A stretch of 64,000 nucleotides of DNA from Rebecca billardiae RCC1528 (taxonomy: Eukaryota > Haptophyta), in assembly GCA_965240325.2 (NCBI GenBank), contig OZ251249.1, positions 434,001 to 498,000 of the forward strand. Reading direction: 5' to 3'. Within the stretch, counting starts at the first letter, position 1, and each line of letters opens with the position of its first letter. The notes under the pieces were generated by a model. It ran no database searches and was not told the origin of the DNA. It saw only the letters and a program-made list of their open reading frames with translations. Of this stretch, positions 55,687 through 64,000 are shown one piece after another. The translations under genes and the position numbers were made by a program.

Positions 55687-56490
55687 TCAGCCGCTGGGCC
55701 CTGGCGGGTGATCCGGCGGTGATGTAGTCGTCCCCGTGTGCCCTGCGCGGCCGCGTGCGCGCTTGCCGCTCTGCTCAGCTGGCTTGCTGGCGGCGGCTGG
55801 CGCTGCTGCGGCGTGCAGGGTACGCTTTGCCCCCGACTGCTGCGCATCCTCGTCGTCCGAGTCGTCGTCCATGGACGAGTCTCGGTCCGCGTGGGGGACA
55901 GCAGCTGGAGCAGGCGCAGGTGCTGCGGGCAGAGAGGCCGCCAGCCGCGCCGCCTTGCGCTCCTGGCGTTTCTCGACGGCGCGCCGCGACGAGGTGCGGC
56001 GGCTCGATGGAGATCGAATCCGCCTGCCTTGCGCGTCACGCCGAGGCCCGCGCTTCCCGCGCCGAGGCTTCTTCTTCCGCTTCTGAGAGTGCTGCTGCTC
56101 GCCGTTTGCAGCCTGCACTCCAGTACCCGAGCCCTGCGCGGCGAGCGCGCGCGCCGGCGGAGCCGACTTGCGCGCTCGGCGCGGGGCGGGATGCAGGGGA
56201 GCTTTAGAAGGCGCGCCACCACCTCCCTCGCGCCGCTGGCTGCCACCAGCGGGGGTTCCCTGTGGAGAAGCATCAGGCCCTTGTGCATCAGGCGGACGCA
56301 CAGACACCGTCAGACGGACACTCCCATCTGGGCGTTCTGCTGCGTGCCGTTTCGTTCGGATTCCCTCTCGCACACGCCACGCAGCGCGCGTGCGGGTTGG
56401 GCCGGTTGGCTCTCCAGCTCGGTTGATCACAGTCCTCGTCCTCAGTCGAAGGAATACAGGCAACGGCCCTTGATACAGGGGTCTCAACAA
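55687..56490 (-). CDS. Possible basic, low-complexity nuclear-type protein (partial)
   Basis: An open frame of about 267 codons with a stretch of Lys/Arg clusters (KRKKKPRRGKRGPRR, SSRRTSSRRAVEKRQERKAA) and an acidic patch (SSMDDDSDDEDAQQS), followed by KRARGRAG. Such a mix is typical of nuclear or nucleolar proteins. No ATG is found in the N-terminal part, and the upstream end runs into the 1.8-kb tandem array, so the 5' portion may be lost or lie in another exon. No domain is recognised. Confidence 0.3.
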   Translation of the reverse strand: MLRPLYQGPLPVFLRLRTRTVINRAGEPTGPTRTRAAWRVREGIRTKRHAAERPDGSVRLTVSVRPPDAQGPDASPQGTPAGGSQRREGGGGAPSKAPLHPAPRRARKSAPPARALAAQGSGTGVQAANGEQQHSQKRKKKPRRGKRGPRRDAQGRRIRSPSSRRTSSRRAVEKRQERKAARLAASLPAAPAPAPAAVPHADRDSSMDDDSDDEDAQQSGAKRTLHAAAAPAAASKPAEQSGKRARGRAGHTGTTTSPPDHPPGPSG

Positions 56491-57691
56491 TATACAGGGT
56501 CCCCAACAATTGTTCGGACACTGATTTTTGCTGACTACGGCTGCTAACGATGAGATGGGCCAGAGGCTCGCATGAGCGCCATGGACCTTACTCCTCGGAT
56601 GACGACAGGGTGTGGGTGCAGCGAGCGGCGCGCTCAGCGTGTGGCCAGGGCTGGCTTGGATGTACAGCTCAACCGACTAGCGGTTGGCTCTGAACAGGTC
56701 CACGGAGCCCCCGCGGGTGGCATGCCTGCTAAAATTCGTATCTGGCGCACGGTTGCATTTGGCGGCGGGCGGGTTGGTGCGCGCACTGGTGGGTCTCCAG
56801 CGTTCGCTGCGGGTAGTGGCGCCGACTGTAGCCCTTGCCTGCACGGCCAGAGCCGATCGATGGGCTGTGCAGCAGCTGTGCAAGCGAGGTGCGCAACTGG
56901 TAGGCTGGTCCGATCGAGCCGTATATACTCCTGGTGTAGCGCTACGTCCGGGCTTGCCCAGGGCTGTCGAGCGCATGCCGCATAGTCATCGACCATGCCA
57001 CGTAATAATATCTGCGCGGCCTTGAGCGGGCTTGCTGGCTACAGACATGCGCAGAAGCCACACGGCTGCTTCACGGCCCTCACGACCAGCCTTGTGCCGA
57101 CTGTCCGCATGACCCAGAGGGGTGCTCCACGCGGGCTGCCCGGCTATGCGCGGTCGCAGACAGACCTAGTGGGGTGCACACGAGCCGAGCTGGCCGCTCC
57201 TGACCCCGCGCGAGGCAGCCACAGGCCGTACGCTGAGCTGCTGCCCAAAGTGTCCAGTTTAATGTTGGAGACCCTGAAGGTATCTCGGCGACGAGCGTAG
57301 CTCCGTAGCTGCCACTGGCAGAATCTGCGGAGTATATTTCAAATAGACACCCAGCAGTTCGGGTTGTCGACGAGACCCACCTCATATTTATTGACAGCAG
57401 CCTTGGTGGTCATCCGGCGAGACACATTCGGCACGCGTCACTCCCTCGACTAGCGTGTGGAGGCAGGGCAGTGGCACTGGGCCACCTGGTCACGTGTTTG
57501 CGAGGACGCTGGTCTCATCGCGCCAACGCGTCAGCAGCTGCTCGCAGGAGCACCACAGTGGTCCGTACCAGCGCGTGCCCGCCGTGCTGACCTGCGCGCC
57601 GGCGCGCCGCGGCCGGCAGGCATTGCTTTCGACGTTACTGAGCGATTCGAACCGTTATTCGGGTACTGCTGTCTGATGCCCGGCCGATTCC

Positions 57692-58327
57692 GTGCGGATC
57701 TTCGGCAGCCATGCCCGCGTGCAGGAGCGGCTGGCGCGGCGGCGCGCGGCCGGATGGGCGCGCGGCGGGGCCGCGCCGACCCGCCGCACCCGCATGCAGC
57801 GCGCGCGGCGCGCGTGGGGAGCTTCTGGGAGCAGCCGACCCACCCCATCCTCTCCCGACCAGCTCCACGGCAAGCAGCTGGCGGCTCACGGTTGGGTGAG
57901 GCTGACGCCTGAGTCAGCCCGCGTGCAGGAGCGGCTGGCGCGGCGGCGCGCGGCCGGATGGGTGCGCGGCGGGGCCGCGCCGACCCGCCGCACCCGTATG
58001 CAGCGCGCGCGGCGCGCGTGGAGAGCTTCTGGGAGCAGCCGACCCACCCCATCATCTCCCGACCAGCTCCACGGCAAGCAGCGGCGGTTGGGTGAGGCTG
58101 GCGCTCGGTCAGCCCGCGTGCAGGAGCGGCTGGCGCGGCGGCGTGCGGCCGGATGGGCGCGCGCCGGGGCCGCGCCAGCCCACCGTGCCCGCGCGCGCCG
58201 CCGTCGAGCTCGCGCGGCCTCTGAGAAGCCGTCGTCTTCAGCTCCCTGGCTGACAGTCACTCAACATGCGGCAGGCGAGTGTGCACACAGGGTCCCCAAC
58301 AATTGTTCGGACACTGATTTTTGCTGA
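57692..58327 (+). CDS. Arg/Ala-rich internal-repeat protein in tandem unit 1 (hypothetical)
   Basis: A 211-codon open frame that stays open through all three sub-repeats. Each encodes ARVQERLARRRAAGWARG, then GAAPTRRTRMQRARRAW, then SGSSRPTPSSPDQLHGKQ. The first part is predicted to be an amphipathic basic helix. Sub-repeat spacing preserves the frame, which is the only hint of selection. There is no known family and no strong start context. It could be a compositional artefact of GC-rich sequence. Confidence 0.3.
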   Translation: MRIFGSHARVQERLARRRAAGWARGGAAPTRRTRMQRARRAWGASGSSRPTPSSPDQLHGKQLAAHGWVRLTPESARVQERLARRRAAGWVRGGAAPTRRTRMQRARRAWRASGSSRPTPSSPDQLHGKQRRLGEAGARSARVQERLARRRAAGWARAGAAPAHRARARRRRARAASEKPSSSAPWLTVTQHAAGECAHRVPNNCSDTDFC

Positions 58328-59486
58328 CTACGGCTGCTAACGATGAGATGGGCCAGAGGCTCGCATGAGCGCCATGGACCTTACTCCTCGGATGACGACA
58401 GGGTGTGGGTGCAGCGAGCGGCGCGCTCAGCGTGTGGCCAGGGCTGGCTTGGATGTACAGCTCAACCGACTAGCGGTTGGCTCTGAACAGGTCCACGGAG
58501 CCCCCGCGGGTGGCATGCCTGCTAAAATTCGTATCTGGCGCACGGTTGCATTTGGCGGCGGGCGGGTTGGTGCGCGCACTGGTGGGTCTCCAGCGTTCGC
58601 TGCGGGTAGTGGCGCCGACTGTAGCCCTTGCCTGCACGGCCAGAGCCGATCGATGGGCTGTGCAGCAGCTGTGCAAGCGAGGTGCGCAACTGGTAGGCTG
58701 CAGTCCGATCGAGCCGTATATACTCCTGGTGTAGCGCTACGTCCGGGCTTGCCCAGGGCTGTCGAGCGCATGCCGCATAGTCATCGACCATGCCACGTAA
58801 TAATATCTGCGCGGCCTTGAGCGGGCTTGCTGGCTACAGACATGCGCAGAAGCCACACGGCTGCTTCACGGCCCTCACGACCAGCCTTGTGCCGACTGTC
58901 CGCATGACCCAGAGGGGTGCTCCACGCGGGCTGCCCGGCTATGCGCGGTCGCAGACAGACCTAGTGGGGTGCACACGAGCCGAGCTGGCCGCTCCTGACC
59001 CCGCGCGAGGCAGCCACAGGCCGTACGCTGAGCTGCTGCCCAAAGTGTCCAGTTTAATGTTGGAGACCCTGAAGGTATCTCGGCGACGAGCGTAGCTCCG
59101 TAGCTGCCACTGGCAGAATCTGCGGAGTATATTTCAAATAGACACCCAGCAGTTCGGGTTGTCGACGAGACCCACCTCATATTTATTGACAGCAGCCTTG
59201 GTGGTCATCCGGCGAGACACATTCGGCACGCGTCACTCCCTCGACTAGCGTGTGGAGGCAGGGCAGTGGCACTGGGCCACCTGGTCACGTGTTTGCGAGG
59301 ACGCTGGTCTCATCGCGCCAACGCGTCAGCAGCTGCTCGCAGGAGCACCACAGTGGTCCGTACCAGCGCGTGCCCGCCGTGCTGACCTGCGCGCCGGCGC
59401 GCCGCGGCCGGCAGGCATTGCTTTCGACGTTACTGAGCGATTCGAACCGTTATTCGGGTACTGCTGTCTGATGCCCGGCCGATTCC

Positions 59487-60122
59487 GTGCGGATCTTCGG
59501 CAGCCATGCCCGCGTGCAGGAGCGGCTGGCGCGGCGGCGCGCGGCCGGATGGGCGCGCGGCGGGGCCGCGCCGACCCGCCGCACCCGCATGCAGCGCGCG
59601 CGGCGCGCGTGGGGAGCTTCTGGGAGCAGCCGACCCACCCCATCCTCTCCCGACCAGCTCCACGGCAAGCAGCTGGCGGCTCACGGTTGGGTGAGGCTGA
59701 CGCCTGAGTCAGCCCGCGTGCAGGAGCGGCTGGCGCGGCGGCGCGCGGCCGGATGGGTGCGCGGCGGGGCCGCGCCGACCCGCCGCACCCGTATGCAGCG
59801 CGCGCGGCGCGCGTGGAGAGCTTCTGGGAGCAGCCGACCCACCCCATCATCTCCCGACCAGCTCCACGGCAAGCAGCGGCGGTTGGGTGAGGCTGGCGCT
59901 CGGTCAGCCCGCGTGCAGGAGCGGCTGGCGCGGCGGCGTGCGGCCGGATGGGCGCGCGCCGGGGCCGCGCCAGCCCACCGTGCCCGCGCGCGCCGCCGTC
60001 GAGCTCGCGCGGCCTCTGAGAAGCCGTCGTCTTCAGCTCCCTGGCTGACAGTCACTCAACATGCGGCAGGCGAGTGTGCACACAGGGTCCCCAACAATTG
60101 TTCGGACACTGATTTTTGCTGA
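59487..60122 (+). CDS. Arg/Ala-rich internal-repeat protein in tandem unit 2 (hypothetical)
   Basis: The same 211-codon frame as in unit 1, identical in translation. Unit 3 is truncated before reaching it. Confidence 0.3.
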   Translation: MRIFGSHARVQERLARRRAAGWARGGAAPTRRTRMQRARRAWGASGSSRPTPSSPDQLHGKQLAAHGWVRLTPESARVQERLARRRAAGWVRGGAAPTRRTRMQRARRAWRASGSSRPTPSSPDQLHGKQRRLGEAGARSARVQERLARRRAAGWARAGAAPAHRARARRRRARAASEKPSSSAPWLTVTQHAAGECAHRVPNNCSDTDFC

Positions 60123-60920
60123 CTACGGCTGCTAACGATGAGATGGGCCAGAGGCTCGCATGAGCGCCATGGACCTTACTCCTCGGATGACGACAGGGTG
60201 TGGGTGCAGCGAGCGGCGCGCTCAGCGTGTGGCCAGGGCTGGCTTGGATGTACAGCTCAACCGACTAGCGGTTGGCTCTGAACAGGTCCACGGAGCCCCC
60301 GCGGGTGGCATGCCTGCTAAAATTCGTATCTGGCGCACGGTTGCATTTGGCGGCGGGCGGGTTGGTGCGCGCACTGGTGGGTCTCCAGCGTTCGCTGCGG
60401 GTAGTGGCGCCGACTGTAGCCCTTGCCTGCACGGCCAGAGCCGATCGATGGGCTGTGCAGCAGCTGTGCAAGCGAGGTGCGCAACTGGTAGGCTGCAGTC
60501 CGATCGAGCCGTATATACTCCTGGTGTAGCGCTACGTCCGGGCTTGCCCAGGGCTGTCGAGCGCATGCCGCATAGTCATCGACCATGCCACGTAATAATA
60601 TCTGCGCGGCCTTGAGCGGGCTTGCTGGCTACAGACATGCGCAGAAGCCACACGGCTGCTTCACGGCCCTCACGACCAGCCTTGTGCCGACTGTCCGCAT
60701 GACCCAGAGGGGTGCTCCACGCGGGCTGCCCGGCTATGCGCGGTCGCAGACAGACCTAGTGGGGTGCACACGAGCCGAGCTGGCCGCTCCTGACCCCGCG
60801 CGAGGCAGCCACAGGCCGTACGCTGAGCTGCTGCCCAAAGTGTCCAGTTTAATGTTGGAGACCCTGTATTAAGGCAGGCCCCTTATAACGGGGGTGGACT
60901 CCATTTTTAACTTTGCGACG

Positions 60921-61023
60921 GCGCGAAAAGGGAAAGAGAGAGGGAGGAAGAGGGAGGAAGAAGGGGGAGAAGAGGGAGGGAAAAAGAGGGAGAAAGGAAA
61001 GAGAGAGGGAGGAATTGGAGGAT
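60921..61023 (+). repeat. Polypurine (G/A) tract of ~100 bases
   Basis: Almost exclusively A and G on the plus strand: GGGAAAGAGAGAGGGAGG-type units with mirror symmetry. It could adopt triplex (H-DNA) structure. It begins just after the end of the tandem array and a TTAAGGCAGGCCCCTTA palindrome-like stretch. Confidence 0.9.
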
Positions 61024-62745
61024 GTGAATATGCGGTTATCACTCTCACGCGGGCCGCACCGGCGGTCGGCGGAGGTGTCACTCACCGTCAGCCCACGCCA
61101 CAACGGTACTTACCGCGCGCCTCACCGCAGTCACCGCTGCTTACCACTGCTACGCCAGCACAGTCCCTGCGGCCTGCCTGATTAGTGATTGCGCGCGCGC
61201 CCACGCCCACGCGGCACACGGCCACGCACCCGGCCACACCTGCCACACGCACTGTCAGCAGTGTGAGTGGGGCGGTGCGCGCGGCCAGGCACACGCGCCG
61301 GCCACGGCCGCAACCTCGCGCGACGGCCACTGCTGTGGCGCCACTGCTGCGGCGCCGCACGCGGGTGCTGCTCCGCGCGCGCGGCTCTCTCCCCCTCCGC
61401 CGCGATGATACACACCGCGCGCAGCACGCGTCGCTGCGCCCGTGCGCCGTGGGCACACATAATCCAGGTTGAGCGTCGCCGAGGTGTTGGCGAGGAGCGC
61501 CGCCGCCAGCGCAGTCATCGGCTGTAACACTCGACCCACCGCCACCAGCCGCATCGCTTGGACTGGCACCGTCATGGCGACAGACGGCGTGAGGGGGCGA
61601 TGCAGGCGGGTTGCTGTAAGCGACAGCGTCCCGGCCGCGCTCCGCTCACGCAGTGCCATCCGCTGCGCCATTAGCACAGCGACTCACGCCGCACTGCCAG
61701 CATGCACTGCCCTGTCCTGAGACTTAGAACTTGCATTGGCTGCTGACATCGGCAGTGCCATCACTGTCACTGCCAAACTGTCGAGAGGTGCACATGAAGC
61801 AGCGGCTCCGGCCGTGACGCGCGGCCCTCTAATCTCTATCCGTACTTCTGAGTAAATTTGACTGAGTATGATTCTATCAGTGAGTCTGGAGCGTGCTCAC
61901 ACTCGAGTCTCGATGCTGCCGGCGCTGCGGCGCAGTCGCCAGTCGGCGCCGTGCCATGTGGCACATGATGCCGATCAGCCGATCAGAAGCTGAAGCGTGA
62001 TGACGACGATAACACGGCGCCGGCAAAGCAGGACTTGAGAGCACTGCAGCACTCTGCACTGCTACGTCGCGACGACAATGAGATGGAGAACAACTACGCA
62101 GGTGAGCGCCAAATGGCAGCAGCAGCTGACGGTGCGCAGCAGCCGATTGCGTTTCGCCGTTATGCCCAGGCAGCATATCCCGGCGGGGCGTTGTGATGTT
62201 GAGATGATTGACCTCGTTGAAGCGCGCTCGGCCGCACCTCGACCACCGCACAACGATGCAGATTGGCGGCGTGAGCGTAGCAGTGGCCACAAGATCGCTC
62301 GCAGCTTCAGGCGACCCACACACGGCGAGCTCGATGCAAGACGTGAAATGTATGCGAGAGTGGCGAGCGCTCGCCTGACTCGCGAAGACGCCAGACGATG
62401 GGGGTGTCGGAACACCCGAATCATCGTCACCCGCCCGTGCGAGAGCGCGCGCTGCGACCCGGCCGCGTGGCCACTGCGAGGAGCGGATGGAGGAGACGAT
62501 CCTGCCATCGGAAAGGGTTGAGCAGAGCTCCCTGCTCACGATGCATCGCATCGCATCGGGATATCAAGCCGCTGGAACGCCCGCAGGCCGCGGAACCCGC
62601 ACGAGCGTGGCTGACGAAAGACATGATGCGTTGACGCGTCGTGCCACAACCGGGCCGCGAGGGCCGGTGCGCTTCGCGAACCGTCGCAACTTTCGTCCAT
62701 ATCTGGAGACTGGTGTTTGGTATGAGCGAGCGGCTTCTCTATTGA
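61024..62745. other. Gene-free stretch near the right edge
   Basis: About 1.7 kb with no supportable gene. It includes runs of CACGCCCACGC/CACACGG type (61190-61260). A plus-strand frame at 62078-62521 has moderately mixed composition but no recognisable domain. Confidence 0.4.
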
Positions 62746-62915
62746 ACCCAGTGCCACCTCTATTCGAACCCAGTGCCACCTCTAAGTGACCCAGTGCCAC
62801 CCTTCTATGAACCCAGTGCCACTTCTTCTATGATGACATATGGGGACCCAGTGCCACTGCTACCCGCCTGGCACTGGGTTTGCTATTGATTTTCATATTG
62901 GTAACCCAGTGCCAC
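62746..62915 (+). repeat. Six direct copies and one inverted copy of ACCCAGTGCCAC
   Basis: Copies start at 62746, 62768, 62789, 62811, 62846 and 62904; an inverted copy (GGCACTGGGT) lies at 62870-62879. Spacing is 21-22 bases for the first four, then irregular. The copy at 62846 and the inverted one can form a hairpin. Spacers are unrelated in sequence and too short and irregular for a CRISPR array. Confidence 0.85.
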
Positions 62916-62932
62916 CCACCCCCGGCACTAAG

Positions 62933-62960
62933 AAGGCCTGCCTATATTAGGCAGGCCCCT
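62933..62960. repeat. Palindrome flanking the second copy of the dispersed element
   Basis: GGCCTGCC and GGCAGGCC surround TATATTA, directly before the element start at 62965. The same GGCAGGCCCC motif occurs at 60873, at the end of the tandem array. Confidence 0.7.
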
Positions 62961-62964
62961 ATAT

Positions 62965-63972
62965 TAAACAGCGGGGGCCTAGCGGCCTTTTCCCGGTGGG
63001 GCTGGTCGAACACAGCGCGTCTAGGACGCGACGGAGAAGCTTGCCAGGGCCGGCAGACCCGACGACGATGAGACGAGTTGGCCGTTCAGCGCTGACTAAC
63101 GGTATCATCCGGGCTGCCGCGTCTTCGCGCGTCGCGTGTGCGATTTAGCCATTAGCCAGGTGCGGCAGCGTGGCTCTCCCAGTTCTGCAAGGCCCACCGA
63201 GGCGCCAGCGAGGCGCGCGTCGATGCAGTCGTCGCTGCGCACGGCCGCTCGGGCACGGCGGCACGGCAACGGCACGCACCGATCACGCCGTGCGTGCGCG
63301 CGTCGGCCATCGACGCGTGGTAGTCGTGCAGCAACTGCAGTCCGCACGTCGTGCGCGCTGCTGCCGCCGGACGCCCAGATGGCGCGCGACCGCGTCGGTC
63401 GCGGCGGCCTCGCGCGCCGCGCGCGGTTCGGCTCGACGCGCGGCGTGACCCTCGCGGCGCTCCGCGTTGCGCGCCTCGTCCACGCCGTTCAGCGTGCTCG
63501 CCAGCCGCGCTGCGCGAGGCACGCGTCGAGCGCTGCCGGCGTCTCGCAGTTTGGGTGCGAGGCCGCGGGCGCGCGCGCGCCGGGGCGCGTGGCCTCGTGC
63601 GGTGCACGGCGAGGCGCGCCAGGTCCGTACCGTTACCGTATTGTATAGGCGGTATGAACTGGGTAAGACGGTAGCTAAGATCGCCGCCAGATTTGTGGGA
63701 ATCGCAACGACATCTCCATGCGGCGCGCGCAAAAATTAACCACATGCGCTTCGATTCCCGAGGCGTGCCCTAATTGGCGCAAAAATTAACCAAGTGCGTT
63801 CTCGATTCCCGAGGCGTGCCTAATCAAAAAACGTTTGAGGCCCCATTGTTCGTATTCCTACTCCGGTATTACTTGGGACAGCAGTAGGTGACACACAATT
63901 AAAGGGGGTCGGAGCTGGGTCTCCCAGGGCTTTGTCACGAATTAAAATTGTTTAAAGCTGTGTTCACCAGAA
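62965..63972. mobile_element. Dispersed element, short copy (1008 bp, internally deleted)
   Basis: Shares both termini with 49300-50657. It lacks the equivalent of 49960-50309; the junction (CCAGGTCC/GTACCG) has a 3-base TCC microhomology, as expected of a deletion. It carries a 25-base addition near 63160 (GCGGCAGCGTGGCTCTCCCA...) and smaller indels. Point differences are few, so the two copies separated recently relative to other repeats here. Without the missing part it cannot encode the longest frame of the long copy. Confidence 0.8.
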
Positions 63973-64000
63973 AAGGGTTAAGCCACTATAACTGTCAGGC

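Larger units (their letters stand above)
56494..60866. repeat. Tandem array of a 1.8-kb unit, 2.4 copies
   Basis: Unit 1 is 56494-58286 (1793 bp), unit 2 is 58287-60081 (1795 bp) and unit 3 is cut off at 60866 after 785 bp. Each starts ACAGGGTCCCCAACAATTG. Apart from a 2-base indel (GGCTGGTCCG against GGCTGCAGTCCG near 56910), the units look identical. That means recent amplification, active homogenisation or an assembly duplication. Each full unit contains three internal sub-repeats of ~200 bp (about 57711, 57917 and 58115). The array ends at CCCTG, then TATTAAGGCAGGCC. Confidence 0.95.

Noticed and set aside
57531-58055. Minus-strand 174-codon frame in the tandem unit (and its copy at 59326-59850)
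   Set aside because: Overlaps the plus-strand repeat frame; both are open because of GC-rich sub-repeats, and it shows no distinct motif.
62078-62521. 147-codon plus-strand frame
   Set aside because: An antisense frame of similar length exists and no domain is visible; coding status cannot be decided.
62746-62915. Possible CRISPR array
   Set aside because: Repeats are only 12 bases, spacing is irregular, one copy is inverted, and the DNA is nuclear eukaryotic.

Overview
This is eukaryotic nuclear DNA. At least seven genes carry spliceosomal introns, and several products are eukaryote-specific: a ciliary CFAP57 protein, a PP2A B55 subunit, a TM9SF nonaspanin, Mpv17 family proteins, a BAH-domain protein and RanBP2-type zinc fingers. 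The sequence is very GC-rich with short introns, mostly opening GTGCG and closing GCGCAG. CFAP57 implies a flagellated cell. Secreted sulfotransferase-like, PC-esterase-like and SGNH-hydrolase-like proteins suggest a sulfated, acylated glycan surface. A GC-rich flagellated microalga (haptophyte-like, or possibly pelagophyte or another chromist) fits best. That placement is inference; no marker here settles it.

Layout. 0.6-2.4 kb: a secreted/type II glycosyltransferase-like gene (+). 2.4-5 kb: long TA repeats. 5-6.6 kb: a BAH-domain gene (-) with a frameshift inside the domain. 6.9-9.5 kb: two tandem Mpv17/PMP22 genes (-). 10.2-13.6 kb: a ten-exon TM9SF gene (-), fully resolved at 649 aa. 14.1-15.5 kb: a PC-esterase-like gene (-). 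15.6-21.3 kb: an eleven-exon CFAP57 gene (-), 1263 aa, head to head with a six-exon PP2A B55 gene (+, 22.1-24.5 kb, 472 aa). 25.3-28.0 kb: an 898-aa multi-zinc-finger protein (+), followed by a decayed paralogue of the last exon of the BAH gene. 31.2-43.8 kb: three sulfotransferase-like genes (one with two frameshifts) and a type II membrane SGNH hydrolase. 51.4-55.4 kb: a seven-exon C69-type dipeptidase (-) with an added acidic linker and membrane segment, 1023 aa.

The rest is mostly repeats: two foldback elements (35.4 and 35.9-36.6 kb), GC-rich tandem repeats (36.6-37.1 kb), a segmental duplication (44.1-45.7 kb), a putative 3.2-kb terminal-inverted-repeat element (46.1-49.3 kb), a dispersed element in two copies (49.3-50.7 and 63.0-64.0 kb), and a 1.8-kb tandem array of 2.4 units (56.5-60.9 kb) that itself holds a repeat-encoding reading frame.

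The conserved genes look like unrelated housekeeping loci, not an operon or one pathway. The nearest thing to a functional theme is the 31-44 kb group of sulfotransferase-like and SGNH genes, plus the PC-esterase and glycosyltransferase genes, all plausible in extracellular polysaccharide synthesis or modification. Exon boundaries were placed by hand from reading-frame phase, splice signals and family continuity.
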